The notes under the pieces are model-generated. The model searched no databases. It was not told the origin of the DNA and saw only the letters and a list, made by a program, of their open reading frames with translations. From contig CAJNDS010002393.1 in assembly GCA_905221605.1 (NCBI GenBank), forward strand, positions 233,501-297,500: a stretch of 64,000 bases of DNA, read 5' to 3'. Both the position numbers and the translations under genes were made by a program. The first letter of the stretch is position 1. Each line of letters starts with the position of its first letter. Below, piece after piece: positions 46,501 to 47,900 of this stretch. This DNA comes from Symbiodinium natans (taxonomy: Eukaryota; Sar; Dinophyceae; Suessiales; Symbiodiniaceae).

Positions 46501-46881
46501 CCATATGAGACGCGGTCAAAATTTCCGCTTGCTTATTTTAGTAGAGGGGGTAGTTGTTGCAGCAAAACGCCGAGGATCGATAGGGGACGCGCTAAAATGA
46601 CAGGGTTGTTTGATACGATAGGATAAAAAACTGCGGTAGGTGAAAAACATGGAAAACGATAGGGGATGTGCTAATTCAAAACAAGCGAGACTTAAACAAG
46701 TAATCTTGACGCCGACTCATATGGGGGTTTGCGAAAAAACACGGTGCCCCCAAAAAGGACCCCCAAATAGTAGGATTCCCTTCTAGTAAGGACCCCAAAA
46801 CGGTACGGACACCGGCAGGTACTTTGAAGATGATCGCCCTAGAGGAGAAGGCAAAGCAGAAAGCGGGGAGCCAAGCCACTG
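10429..46881 (+). CDS. Four-domain voltage-gated cation channel alpha subunit, split into about 40 small exons
   Basis: This entry spans the whole channel core; the exons are listed separately. In the sequence, four pore loops (16.64, 24.99, 34.34 and 45.30 kb) lie in order on one strand. Each is preceded by voltage-sensor helices and followed by an S6 helix with a kink motif (ALPS, CIPIG, FSAG, SIPVG). Many neighbouring exons join with matching codon phase and no stop. Four linked 6-helix domains are the layout of Cav/Nav/NALCN channels, which carry calcium or sodium across membranes. The pores have no GYG, so a K+ channel is unlikely. From the last pore-helix leucine to the S6 proline motif there are 29 residues in domains I and IV, 25 in II and about 37 in III. 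An alternative is four tandem single-domain channel genes, but no stop or start separates the domains. The ends of the gene, the S1-S2 parts of I and II, and some linkers are unresolved. Confidence 0.72.
11219..11283 (+). CDS. Exon candidate: domain I S1-S2 linker
   Basis: In the phase left by 10429-10505 the joined peptide reads NSTPRTFVSACLWTTLGD, with a possible N-glycosylation site (NST) where an extracellular loop is expected. The donor lies in CAGG|GTTGGG. A second frame (LDPTYICLGLPLDHAG) is also open, so this is tentative. The exit phase does not fit 14232 directly, so at least one exon is missing between. Confidence 0.35.
11284..14231 (+). other. Long intron with an AT-rich island and microsatellites
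   Basis: A decayed MITE-like piece lies at 11450-11523. Microsatellites of CATA, ATGC and TATA types fill 12090-12310. An AT-rich island of about 1.1 kb (12700-13600) has a degenerate repeat: TTTTCAGCTTTGGAAATTTG-like blocks near 12877, 13036, 13234 and 13377. TA-rich sequence recurs near 13935-13990. No exon is supported. Confidence 0.55.
12090..12310. repeat. ATGC/CATA microsatellite cluster
   Basis: Alternating purine-pyrimidine blocks (ATGC)n, (CATA)n, (CA)n and (TA)n lie end to end. They are open on both strands, which produces spurious methionine-histidine-cysteine frames. Confidence 0.9.
14232..14317 (+). CDS. Exon: start of domain I S2
   Basis: After CATTGCAG the frame reads HPDWNHFGLSAGPRYLMYLT and runs to ATG|GTTTAG, where the donor lies in the first telomere-type repeat. 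It leaves two bases (TG) that with the first G of 14461 make tryptophan. This would be the extracellular S1-S2 loop and the start of S2. Confidence 0.6.
14461..14543 (+). CDS. Exon: S2 helix of domain I
   Basis: The frame reads NIYMVLEACRAVLGVLHRRF, followed by FRRC. The hydrophobic helix carries the S2-type glutamate and ends in a basic cluster on the cytoplasmic side, parallel to LVVEVACTVVFVV in domain IV. The acceptor is CTGCTCAG. The donor GG|GTCATA leaves one base, which fits the next exon. Confidence 0.62.
14643..14749 (+). CDS. Exon: domain I S2-S3 linker
   Basis: Taking one base from the previous exon, the frame reads DSEVLALALTFKGLMTDETH and ends ASLEALRSL before a GT donor. It leaves in phase 0, so the joined sequence runs LRSLDLLWLFVA into S3. 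The linker is longer than in domains III and IV. Confidence 0.55.
14750..15217 (+). other. Intron
   Basis: Only weak CCCTAAA-like motifs (about 14980-15000 and 15110-15200) and otherwise unique sequence. The upstream frame stays open into the intron as far as 14887, so an alternative longer exon cannot be excluded. Confidence 0.45.
15218..15275 (+). CDS. Exon: S3 helix of domain I
   Basis: The peptide DLLWLFVARSMEMLERSGA begins at the acceptor CTTCCAG. The D-L-L/I start matches S3 of the other domains (VVDLLAWLP in II, EDLISILA in III, EDLIGCLP in IV). It leaves one base at the donor GCAG|GTCTCG. Confidence 0.65.
15343..15411 (+). CDS. Exon: S4 voltage sensor of domain I
   Basis: In the phase left by S3 the frame reads LSLVGRVWLARFARQI, with arginines spaced every third residue (R..R), the pattern of a voltage-sensing helix. 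A fourth arginine is just beyond the GT donor, where the codon is completed by the next exon as histidine. The acceptor is AATTGCAG. The 3' border is the less certain one. Confidence 0.58.
15558..15641 (+). CDS. Exon: S5 helix of domain I
   Basis: The frame reads GKLLLVAGVFGLVIWLVMTL and then GWDIES. It is a long hydrophobic helix directly after S4, as expected for S5. It enters after GTTACAG in the phase left by S4 and leaves one base at TCTG|GTCGCG. Confidence 0.68.
15757..15835. repeat. Dispersed repeat, pair with 735-815
   Basis: The blocks GTTTAAGAGG, TTTTGGTCAGAGGGT and GGGCCATCC occur in the same order and spacing at about 735-815. Both copies are intronic and non-coding. No terminal inverted repeats were seen. 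Confidence 0.6.
15867..15923 (+). CDS. Exon: domain I S5-pore linker, first part
   Basis: The phase left by S5 gives EERLLLRGQPLPDLETSSDG, an extracellular turret-like stretch. The frame would meet a TGA just downstream; a GC donor (G|GCCTTT) before it leaves one base that fits 16412. Confidence 0.52.
15924..16411 (+). other. Intron
   Basis: Unique sequence with no array of telomere motifs. No other supported feature was seen. Confidence 0.45.
16412..16460 (+). CDS. Exon: domain I S5-pore linker, second part
   Basis: After TTTTTGCCCAG the frame reads GSNCAIIWTTEEFKWQ. It leaves two bases (AG) at a GC donor, AG|GCAAGG, and with the first base of the pore exon makes arginine, giving KWQRFTSIP. 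The phase match across a GC-AG intron is the main evidence. Confidence 0.58.
16642..16735 (+). CDS. Exon: pore loop of domain I
   Basis: The peptide FTSIPSSMWYVMINLL has the classic pore-helix form F.SIP..(F/M)W. The filter that follows reads LKEHPLAEF, not TTVGYGD, so it does not fit potassium selectivity; the acidic E lies where GEW of domain IV and GDY of domain III place theirs. The acceptor is GGGCAG. The exit at GAG|GTCCAC is in phase 0 and matches S6. Confidence 0.78.
16830..17606 (+). other. Intron between the domain I pore and S6, telomere-type blocks
   Basis: CCCTAAA-type repeats lie at 16830-16925. GC-rich islands at 16940-17030 and 17117-17153 are open in several frames and could be exons of an alternative form, but the direct join from pore to S6 is already in frame. 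Diverged GGGTTTAGA-type repeats fill 17154-17340. Confidence 0.5.
17154..17340. repeat. Diverged G-strand array with AGAGGGTTT units
   Basis: About 17 units of eight to nine bases of the form TTTAGAGGG or TTTCGAGGG derive from the telomere motif by insertion. The variants are clustered, pointing to local amplification of new units. Confidence 0.75.
17607..17655 (+). CDS. Exon: S6 helix of domain I
   Basis: The frame reads VCICCIFAMPLFALPS. The ALPS end corresponds to the S6 kink (PVP/IPVG type) of voltage-gated channels. Counting from the filter, the distance to this motif is 20 residues, the same as in domain IV. It leaves one base at TCAA|GTCATC. Confidence 0.7.
17656..18228 (+). other. 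Intron with poly-C/poly-A tract
   Basis: CCCTAAA repeats lie at 17698-17790, and a C-run passes directly into an A-run at about 18170-18199. A short stretch at 17908-17930 (CAGAAGCATCTTGCAATGCT) resembles the start of the next exon and may be a decayed duplicate. Confidence 0.55.
18229..18291 (+). CDS. Exon: cytoplasmic end of domain I S6
   Basis: Joined to S6 it reads ALPSSILQHSLFQRDEMEDA, going straight from the helix into a strongly charged linker (EDAEEAGK). A charged helix after S6 is usual in these channels. The exit appears to be a GC donor, A|GCCGCA, in a phase that fits 19056. Confidence 0.66.
18551..18614. mobile_element. Hairpin MITE with GGGATG ends
   Basis: GGGATGATCGTAACCCCTATACTAG pairs with CTAGTATAGGGGGGAACATCCC (two strings, together one hairpin of 64 bases). 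A relative with the ends GGGATGTT and AACATCCC is at 21068-21168. It is non-coding. Confidence 0.72.
18908..19028. repeat. CCCTAAA array, about 17 copies
   Basis: A nearly perfect array, one of the longest in the window. It lies deep inside an intron of the channel gene, in front of the exon at 19056. Confidence 0.92.
19056..19135 (+). CDS. Exon: domain I-II linker
   Basis: The frame reads LNELLEVARAGEDAHTRRMT and then YQAGSQ. It is charged and helical, as in a cytoplasmic linker. It leaves in phase 0 at CAA|GTCTGT, which fits the next exon. Confidence 0.55.
19136..19712 (+). other. Intron with TTTAGGG block and MITE
   Basis: TTTAGGG repeats lie at 19140-19220, a run of T/G-rich sequence at 19220-19400, and a MITE of the CATGTACC family at about 19538-19628. 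Confidence 0.5.
19713..19742 (+). CDS. Exon: domain I-II linker, micro-exon
   Basis: The ten codons VDAAQLLELQ follow the acceptor ATGCTCAG in phase 0. A GC donor (CAG|GCCGTC) leaves in phase 0. A longer version to a GT at 19750 is also possible. The amphipathic sequence continues the linker helix. Confidence 0.42.
20091..20149 (+). CDS. Exon: domain I-II linker before S1
   Basis: The frame reads EESKGQLRPGFATGLNRH, and the end of a CCCTAAA array provides the acceptor AAG. A GC donor within CATGA|GCGGCG leaves two bases that complete glutamate with the next exon. Two GT donors further on (20157 and 20171) do not give the S1 frame. Confidence 0.42.
20264..20347 (+). CDS. Exon: S1 helix of domain II
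   Basis: The frame reads LTTFAASTLFLKTLPGIVSE. This matches the S1 pattern of voltage-gated channels (hydrophobic helix ending in a T-L-P-like motif). The acceptor is ATGCAG and the donor GG|GTACTC. TTTAGGG repeats lie on both sides. Confidence 0.6.
20807..20895 (+). CDS. Exon candidate in the domain II S1-S2 loop
   Basis: GC-rich island with acceptor CTGAG and donor GGGCAG|GTCTTG. All three frames are open: one hydrophobic (HLLYGAALFLFWA), one aromatic (ILAYFYYTARDTDHATFF), one proline-rich. The phase left by S1 selects the first, but that frame does not fit S2, so the assignment is open. Confidence 0.35.
21068..21168. mobile_element. MITE with GGGATGTT ends
   Basis: GGGATGTTCACCC at the left and AACATCCC at the right are inverted repeats. 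Inside are further complementary blocks (TAACAGTCCCTAACAGGG and TATTAAAGACTGTTA). It is related to 18551-18614. Confidence 0.7.
21196..21289 (+). CDS. Exon: S2 helix of domain II
   Basis: The frame reads SLAYIDGAVAICFLCEYA and is bounded by GGCAG and TCAG|GTAACA. The glutamate near the end of a hydrophobic helix fits S2. NVT just upstream is a possible glycosylation site in the extracellular loop. CCCTAAA-type repeats follow at 21300-21402. Confidence 0.66.
21300..21678. repeat. Opposed telomere-type arrays around an island
   Basis: CCCTAAA-type repeats at 21300-21402 and TTTAGGG/CTTAGGG-type repeats at 21515-21675 face each other around a GC-rich island (21410-21510). The island is open in a basic frame (QQVESRRWLLRHLG) and may hold part of the S2-S3 linker, but no phase-consistent exon was found. 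Confidence 0.6.
21892..21926 (+). CDS. Exon: S3 helix of domain II
   Basis: The peptide YGVVDLLAWLP follows the acceptor TTCTAAG and ends at a GC donor, CCAG|GCGGGG. It leaves one base, which fits S4 and gives LPAASAEVLR. The same GC donor position is used at the end of S3 in domain IV. At 35 bases this is a micro-exon. Confidence 0.6.
21927..23490 (+). other. Intron with small tandem repeats
   Basis: It holds a G-tract (21854-21866 just before), a weak TTTAGGG block, and repeated modules at 22750-22890 and 23009-23190. Open frames here (22063-22311, 22449-22991) come from unique or repeated sequence and show no family resemblance. Confidence 0.5.
22750..22890. repeat. Imperfect tandem repeat, 57-bp unit
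   Basis: CAGAGCATCCATGCC recurs at 22793 and 22850 with the following block TCCGTGTTACCAGTGCG-like, and a shorter, more diverged copy starts at 22750. Because the unit is a multiple of three, both strands stay open. Confidence 0.7.
23491..23585 (+). CDS. Exon: S4 voltage sensor and S4-S5 linker of domain II
   Basis: In the phase left by S3 the frame reads AEVLRIFKLERYLHSFRDML and then DIVKARTRE. Basic residues at every third position (R, K, R, H, R) form a complete voltage sensor, and the following basic helix is a typical S4-S5 linker. The donor is GAA|GTGAAT in phase 0. Confidence 0.78.
24549..24605 (+). CDS. Exon: S5 helix of domain II
   Basis: The 19 codons VLSMFVWMFFSTVLFLTEK are one hydrophobic helix with an acidic end, as in S5. 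Entry after GCAAAG and exit at AAG|GTGCGC are both phase 0. The helix aligns with VLSRVWITTSALFMWFENEW of domain IV. Confidence 0.76.
24768..24806 (+). CDS. Exon candidate: domain II S5-pore linker
   Basis: MGQHVRFIAALCQ follows CCGACAG in phase 0 and leaves in phase 0 at CAA|GTGCTT. It would extend the turret between S5 and the pore exon at 24992. Skipping it would also keep the frame. Confidence 0.42.
24992..25088 (+). CDS. Exon: pore loop of domain II
   Basis: The frame reads EVYGSVMRALWSEIINLPLG and is bounded by CTGCGCAG and a consensus donor, G|GTAAGT. The pore helix MRALWSEIINL aligns with PSSMWYVMINL of domain I. Where domain I has LKEHPLAEF, this loop goes from INL straight to PLG, so about four filter residues are absent. 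The join to S6 is in frame. Confidence 0.7.
25089..26063 (+). other. Intron with GTTCATAGG repeats
   Basis: Diverged repeats of the form GGTTCATAG fill 25095-25290, CCCTAAA repeats 25390-25460, and TTTAGGG-like motifs 25840-25890. No exon was found. Confidence 0.55.
25095..25290. repeat. GGGTTCATAG-type degenerate array
   Basis: About 15 irregular units containing GGTTCAT, GGTTCATAG or GGTTCATTG. The G-run spacing suggests origin from the telomere motif with an inserted CA. Confidence 0.65.
26064..26144 (+). CDS. Exon: S6 helix of domain II
   Basis: In the phase left by the pore exon the frame reads VGTVIGFFSIMLFCIPIGIF and then GE. IPIG is the S6 kink motif. It ends at a GC donor (GAAG|GCCGCG) and leaves one base, which with the next exon makes GEGF, a common ending of S6 in channels of this superfamily. 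Confidence 0.8.
26783..26834 (+). CDS. Exon: charged segment after domain II S6
   Basis: The frame reads FMERVRADRELSHEDA after CCCGCAG. It joins to S6 across a GC-AG intron to give GIFGEGFMERVRADRE. The donor is CCAG|GTTTTC. Confidence 0.72.
27185..27230. repeat. (TA)n microsatellite
   Basis: Two TA blocks separated by GC. C-runs follow at 27267-27283. This resembles the outer borders of the large AT-rich islands, but no partner border was found. Confidence 0.8.
27525..27612 (+). CDS. Exon: domain II-III linker
   Basis: In the phase left by 26834 the frame reads PNTESLEDWIQTPDSSQPSR and then LGQLI. Serine/proline-rich sequence fits a cytoplasmic linker. It exits in phase 0 at ATC|GTGTTC. 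Confidence 0.55.
27613..28267 (+). other. Intron with a long C-tract
   Basis: A C-run of about 17 bases lies at 27803-27820. CCCTAAA-like motifs lie at 27620-27700 and 27960-28060, and a TTTAGGG block at 28140-28175. Confidence 0.5.
28268..28327 (+). CDS. Exon: PDZ-like fragment in the domain II-III linker
   Basis: The 20 codons SLGRLQIGDRILSAKDLGIQ enter in phase 0 after CTGAACAG and exit in phase 0 at CAG|GTTGGA. G-R-L-Q-I-G-D-R-I-L matches the conserved core of PDZ domains (GxLxxGDxIL). Only this core is seen; the rest of a PDZ domain was not found, so a full domain is not claimed. Confidence 0.5.
28520..28582 (+). CDS. Exon candidate: basic stretch before domain III
   Basis: In phase 0 after TATCAAG the frame reads TYILKCIRLARRALSRRLSL, a basic segment typical of the cytoplasmic side before S1. 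A second open frame (VYDMLYQDLHPKVHPT) overlaps, so this is uncertain. The exit in phase 0 does not match the S1 exon. Confidence 0.38.
28583..29202 (+). other. Intron with C-rich tract and TTTAGGG arrays
   Basis: C-runs with interspersed T lie at 28594-28630. TTTAGGG and CTTAGGG arrays fill 29005-29195. A GC-rich island at 28925-28985 (frame AGHLNLLEAALPHG) may be a missing exon. Confidence 0.5.
29203..29271 (+). CDS. Exon: S1 helix of domain III
   Basis: The frame reads MVIATTFITAVATVEDWGGW, closely similar in pattern to S1 of domain IV (FFSTAVAAVSAE). The acceptor is ATCGCAG or GCAAG and the donor AAAG|GTCGAG. TTTAGGG arrays lie on both sides. Confidence 0.65.
29316..29430. repeat. TTTAGGG array, about 16 copies
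   Basis: An almost perfect array with a few TTAGGG units, separating the S1 exon of domain III from its extracellular-loop exon. Confidence 0.9.
29504..29578 (+). CDS. Exon: S1-S2 extracellular loop of domain III
   Basis: In the phase left by S1 the frame reads VNEMWSMASHVPESLRRYDH and then HCGQ. The joined sequence is VEDWGGWKGVNEMW. The donor is CAAG|GTCTTC. Confidence 0.55.
29579..30798 (+). other. Intron with a perfect hairpin
   Basis: The stretch contains a perfect 26-bp hairpin at 29814-29871, a C-tract at 30328-30348, and short TTTAGGG motifs. An island at 30157-30194 (frame FSSAIGLLEDLR) could be an exon; the phases between 29578 and 30799 require at least one missing exon. Confidence 0.5.
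29814..29871. repeat. Perfect 26-bp inverted repeat (hairpin)
   Basis: The left arm 29814-29839 begins AGAAATTGAAAGCTAG, and the right arm 29846-29871 is its exact complement. The loop is six bases (GCCTGT). There is no telomere motif in it. It resembles a recent MITE-like insertion or a structured RNA element. Confidence 0.92.
30799..30870 (+). CDS. Exon: S2 helix of domain III
   Basis: The frame reads WFILEYFLRVVATGWRHPTS. The core F-x-x-E-Y-x-x-R is the S2 signature of voltage sensors (compare FTFEFLVR in Kv channels). The exon ends either at TTC|GTTGGC (30862) or at CTT|GTGCGA (30870); both fit alternative acceptors of S3 in frame. Confidence 0.8.
31469..31542 (+). CDS. Exon: S3 helix of domain III
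   Basis: The frame reads EDLISILAFSYTLNPKKRPE and then AFRP. EDLISIL matches S3 of domain IV (EDLIGCL). Two acceptors, GTAG at 31467 and TGAG at 31471, suit the two possible ends of the S2 exon. The donor CCAG|GTCGGG leaves one base. Confidence 0.7.
31910..32005 (+). CDS. Exon: S4 segment of domain III
   Basis: In phase with S3 the frame reads YLVDSIVLLRLLRVFSLVSW and then LPMRGR. Only two arginines are spaced as gating charges (LLRLLR), fewer than in domains I and II. The acceptor is CATGGAG and the donor A|GTGGCT. Confidence 0.72.
32006..34167 (+). other. Long intron, no telomere array
   Basis: A 2.2-kb intron of mostly unique sequence: a TA microsatellite at 33458-33480, TATA-rich sequence near 33530, and scattered CCCTAAA motifs. 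Open frames at 33058-33384 and 32472-32846 show no family resemblance, and the flanking exons join directly without them. Confidence 0.5.
34168..34297 (+). CDS. Exon: S5 helix of domain III
   Basis: Entering after GCGCAG with two bases that complete arginine from S4, the frame reads IYNKLLQSLLAGCAFWTLGC and then ASVNVLVCRCQEFV. This hydrophobic helix is S5. It leaves two bases (AG) at AG|GTATCT, matching the pore exon. At 130 bases it is one of the longest channel exons. Confidence 0.68.
34335..34419 (+). CDS. Exon: pore loop of domain III
   Basis: The frame reads SVLSALQYSIVHLFGDYPET and then DYTTEAEP. The filter region FGDYPETDY carries an aspartate where domains I and IV have glutamate. 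The exit at CCA|GTTTGA is in phase 0. Confidence 0.75.
34672..34702 (+). CDS. Micro-exon: start of domain III S6
   Basis: Ten codons, AKIIHFFGIM, enter in phase 0 after ATGTCAG. A GC donor (G|GCAGTT) leaves one base. Joined to 35354 it gives HFFGIMGGIAIISTF, one continuous helix. At 31 bases it is among the shortest exons. Confidence 0.66.
35354..35436 (+). CDS. Exon: S6 helix of domain III
   Basis: The frame reads GIAIISTFCGVFSAGFVDFL and then ETTRTEQ. FSAG stands where the other domains have IPVG or IPIG. The acceptor is GTATCTCAG; the exit is probably a GC donor, CAG|GCAACT, in phase 0. Confidence 0.7.
35481..35586. repeat. TTTAGGG array, about 15 copies
   Basis: A nearly perfect array beginning 45 bases after the S6 exon of domain III. 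A second, interrupted array follows at 35686-35746. Confidence 0.92.
35764..35873. mobile_element. MITE with ATATGGGGGTTTCCGAAA end
   Basis: ATATGGGGGTTTCCGAAA at the left pairs with TTTTTTCGTAAACCCCCGTAT at the right (110 bp; two separate ends). Relatives are at 46719-46810 (sharing the left end) and 6147-6245. Confidence 0.75.
36131..36403. mobile_element. TAGGGAATGAGG inverted-repeat element enclosing an exon
   Basis: TAGGGAATGAGG at 36131-36142 and CCTCATTCCCTA at 36392-36403 are perfect inverted repeats, the same ends as 6735-6872. Unlike that copy, this one has the exon at 36217-36324 between its arms. Confidence 0.65.
36217..36324 (+). CDS. Exon: domain III-IV linker
   Basis: In phase 0 after AACCTCAG the frame reads PLARDIGTMSQAFTAQRGVS and then NDAAATEFGTVDLQ. 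It follows the S6 end (FLETTRTEQ) in frame. The 3' border (AGG|GTTCAT) is uncertain. In Nav channels this linker inactivates the pore, but no IFM motif is present here. Confidence 0.5.
36325..37470 (+). other. Intron with a long C-tract
   Basis: A C-tract lies at 37029-37047, with short TTTAGGG motifs at 36660-36690 and 36790-36810. A repeated GTTTCGAGGA motif occurs near 36715-36740. No exon was found. Confidence 0.5.
37471..37523 (+). CDS. Exon: S1 helix of domain IV
   Basis: The frame reads ASVQLFFSTAVAAVSAE and aligns with S1 of domain III (ATTFITAVATVED). The acceptor is CAGCAG and the donor GAA|GTGAAC, phase 0. The entry phase (one borrowed base) does not fit the preceding linker exon as drawn. 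Confidence 0.55.
37858..37909 (+). CDS. Exon candidate: domain IV S1-S2 loop
   Basis: IVALINTMAASIPEIARP follows CACCAAG in phase 0, as the S1 exon requires. The 3' border has no GT and is unclear. The helix-like sequence could also be the second half of S1. Confidence 0.42.
38161..38259 (+). CDS. Exon: S2 helix of domain IV
   Basis: The 33 codons include TACLVVEVACTVVFVVHYAA and then ELRIGE. The conserved glutamate and the charged end fit S2. Both borders (CTCCTCAG, GAG|GTCAGG) are clear and in phase 0. The next channel exon is 2.6 kb away; the intron between holds a complete Sec14-like gene. Confidence 0.74.
38613..39713 (+). CDS. Sec14-like (CRAL-TRIO) lipid-transfer protein, nested gene
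   Basis: The large frame in exon 2 (38890-39713) holds a CRAL-TRIO N-terminal helix region (DAKKAMKKWAETLKWR) followed by the lipid-binding fold (LTIVLDMKGFRLSMVSP, then ASYNVVQTHMPDREK, then VVVNAPEWWRAVWAIFRPFL) and IPPQNIPKAYGG near the end. Family members carry phosphatidylinositol or other lipids between membranes. The length, about 270 residues, suits a single domain. An upstream piece (38613-38715) joins in frame across a 174-base intron, 38716-38889, made of an inverted-repeat element. An ATG in a good context at 38900 (GCACCATGG) opens a different frame (APLELLPEPEVQDHH), so either the start or a small frameshift near 38950 is uncertain. The gene sits inside a channel intron on the same strand; the near absence of introns suggests a retrocopy. 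The stop is TGA at 39711-39713. Confidence 0.82.
38713..38888. mobile_element. Introner-like element inside the Sec14-like gene
   Basis: The left end TTGGTAAGTCAG and right end CTGGGCTACCAA (38877-38888) match the MITE ends TTGGTAGCCCAG/CTGGGCTACCAA seen at 2671 and 60043. The left end differs so that it reads GTAAGT, a full donor; the right end gives the acceptor CAAG. Inside, a 54-bp block is duplicated (GTAAGTCAGTG... at 38716 and 38771; CCCTGTTTTTGGTTCAAGTG twice). Confidence 0.75.
39714..40843 (+). other. Intron remainder after the nested gene
   Basis: Mostly unique sequence, with CCCTAAA-like motifs at 40330-40510. Short open frames at 39889-40382 show no family resemblance. Confidence 0.5.
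40844..40897 (+). CDS. Exon: S2-S3 linker of domain IV
   Basis: The 18 codons KLRHVMLPEAFSFFGIIE enter in phase 0 after ACATCAG, as S2 (38161-38259) requires. A GC donor (GAA|GCTGGG) exits in phase 0, giving GIIEDLIGCLPG with the next exon. This parallels VGFEDLISILA in domain III. Confidence 0.65.
41251..41373. repeat. CCCTAAA array, about 17 copies
   Basis: A perfect or nearly perfect array, ending 27 bases before the S3 micro-exon of domain IV. A TTTAGGG block in the opposite orientation follows at 41485-41520. Confidence 0.93.
41401..41422 (+). CDS. Micro-exon: S3 of domain IV
   Basis: Seven codons, DLIGCLP, plus one base lie between the acceptor GATGAG and a GC donor, CCAG|GCATCT. At 22 bases this is the shortest exon proposed. 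It is supported by in-frame joins on both sides and by similarity to S3 in the other domains; domain II S3 ends with the same CCAG|GC border. Confidence 0.55.
41423..42709 (+). other. Intron with telomere-type blocks
   Basis: TTTAGGG-type motifs lie at 41485-41520 and 42010-42110, and a CCCTAAA array at 42252-42305. An 88-codon open frame (42354-42620) has no recognisable family. Confidence 0.5.
42710..42797 (+). CDS. Exon: S4 segment of domain IV
   Basis: The frame reads MLRALRILNFHMFHTEVRII and then GGALNCRI. Two arginines (LRALRIL) are followed by histidines at the next positions, so the sensor is weak or pH-dependent. The acceptor is ACTGTAG; exit at GA|GTATCG leaves two bases. Confidence 0.72.
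42798..44289 (+). other. Intron with a G-tract
   Basis: A G-tract lies at 43830-43843, short TTTAGGG blocks at 44190-44265, and trinucleotide-like GTCGTC repeats at 43200-43225. The 193-codon frame at 42836-43417 shows no family resemblance. Confidence 0.5.
44290..44356 (+). CDS. Exon: S4-S5 linker and start of S5, domain IV
   Basis: One base completes glutamate from S4, then the frame reads KSPLSMSCTNMRVNMLLGVL and SR. The acceptor is CCAACAG; the exit at CGT|GTGTCC is in phase 0 and fits the next exon. Confidence 0.55.
44573..44644 (+). CDS. Exon: S5 helix of domain IV
   Basis: The frame reads VWITTSALFMWFENEWKNEA. Joined to the previous exon it gives GVLSRVWITTSALFMW, which aligns with VLSMFVWMFFSTVLF of domain II. 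The 3' border is uncertain (a GC donor at GAA|GCAAAG is drawn). Confidence 0.64.
45299..45402 (+). CDS. Exon: pore loop of domain IV and start of S6
   Basis: The frame reads AFFKAMYWCSIFLTGEWANV and then DFTYAGSRLCIFY. TGEW resembles the T-x-E-x-W filter of calcium channels. A GC donor (TAC|GCAGCC) exits in phase 0, giving LCIFYVIFGIAIF with the S6 exon. The acceptor is CTCTCAG. Confidence 0.76.
45536..45596 (+). CDS. Exon: S6 helix of domain IV
   Basis: The frame reads VIFGIAIFSIPVGILVEAV. SIPVGI is the S6 kink motif. The exit is probably a GC donor (CGAG|GCGCTG), leaving one base for the next exon. The spacing from the filter equals that of domain I. Confidence 0.76.
45597..46818 (+). other. 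Intron with a duplicated block and MITE
   Basis: Two similar copies of a block (…AATATACACCCAATATGGCC and AATATACTCCGAAGATGGCC, each followed by GGGTCTCCAAGCCCAAGAG) lie at about 45820-45890 and 45910-45990. TTTAGGG-type motifs lie at 46080-46120 and a MITE at 46719-46810. Confidence 0.55.
46719..46810. mobile_element. MITE relative of 35764-35873
   Basis: It begins ATATGGGGGTTTGCGAAAAA and contains ACCCCCAAATAGTAGGATTC and AAGGACCCCAAAACGGTAC, which are shared in reverse orientation with 35764-35873. The far end abuts the acceptor of the exon at 46819, so the element supplies the end of this intron. Confidence 0.6.
46819..46881 (+). CDS. Exon: charged segment after domain IV S6
   Basis: In the phase left by S6 the joined peptide is VRGTLKMIALEEKAKQKAG. 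It is a charged helix, like the post-S6 segments of domains I and II. The acceptor is CCGGCAG and the donor CTG|GTGGAG. Confidence 0.58.
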
Positions 46882-47766
46882 GTGGAGGGTTTCGGGTTTA
46901 GGCCGTAGGGTTGAATGGGCTTAGGGTATGACTCCAAGTCCGTGTCAACCCCAAACCCAAAACCCCAAACCGCAAACCCTAAACCCTAAACCCTAAACAC
47001 TAAACCCTAAACCCTAAACACTAAACCCTAAACCCCAAACCCTAAACCCCCAGTACACCGGAAGCCAAACTCGAAAGAAGCTTTGCCATCCTGGCCCTTG
47101 AAGCCCCTCGGGGGAGAAGATTTCCAAAGAGGATCCTCTCAACTGCAGCAAGCACTCGAAGCAGAGAATACACCACCCCCCTCGAAGTAGAGAATACACC
47201 ACCCCCCCCCCCCCCCCCAAAAAAAAAAAAAAAAAAAAAAGCACACAACAACAAAAACACCTTGGCAACTTTTCAGGGTTTAGGGTTCAGGGTGCCTATA
47301 GGACCCAGAGTAGGCCCGTAGTCCCGATTGTTGAGGTTCTAGGTTCCCTTATCAAGCCCCTTTGAAGCCATGGGTTTGGTTCATTGTTTTAGGATTTAGA
47401 GTTTAGGCTTGAGGGTTTAGGATTTAGAGTTTAGGGTTCAGGGTTCAGGGTTTAGGGTTTAGGTTTAGGGTTCAGGGTTTAGTGTCTGAGGTTCTCTCCC
47501 TTCCGTCGGGCGTCAACTTGATACCAGATGATGCGCCTAAGCACTGGAAGTCCTAGATGGGGAAGCCAAGCTCAATCTCCAAACGGAGGATCTCTAAAGC
47601 AGTCAGTCGCTTGAGAGCCTGACTGTCTGATCCTATGGCTGCCAAGCAGCATTGCAGCTTTCCTTAGGAATCTGAGCTCCTGAGTTAGATCCTATAGCTG
47701 CCAAGCAGCACTGCAGCTTTCCTTAGGAATCTGAGCTCCTGAGTTAATCCAGTATCTTCCCCACAG
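46882..47766 (+). other. Intron with C/A tract and tandem duplication
   Basis: CCCTAAA-type motifs at 46970-47050, a C-run passing directly into an A-run at 47201-47240, TTTAGGG-type motifs at 47395-47485, and a 59-bp tandem duplication at 47629-47746. Confidence 0.6.
47629..47746. repeat. 59-bp tandem duplication
   Basis: Copies at 47629-47687 and 47688-47746 differ at two positions by eye (TATG/TATA and AGCAT/AGCAC). A recent event in non-coding sequence. Confidence 0.92.
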
Positions 47767-47826
47767 CTCCTGCCTCCGCTCATCGCACGAGCAAAGCTGG
47801 TCGCGATATCCTCTTGCCGCCTGAAG
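47767..47826 (+). CDS. Exon candidate: C-terminal region
   Basis: In phase with 46881 the frame reads PASAHRTSKAGRDILLPPE after CCCACAG, ending at GAAG|GTGCCA. No domain is recognised. Confidence 0.45.
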
Positions 47827-47900
47827 GTGCCAAACAACTCGCACCTTTAAGTGTGCAGGGGGTGTAATGACATGGATGTCTGGGGTTTAGGGAAAAGAAG

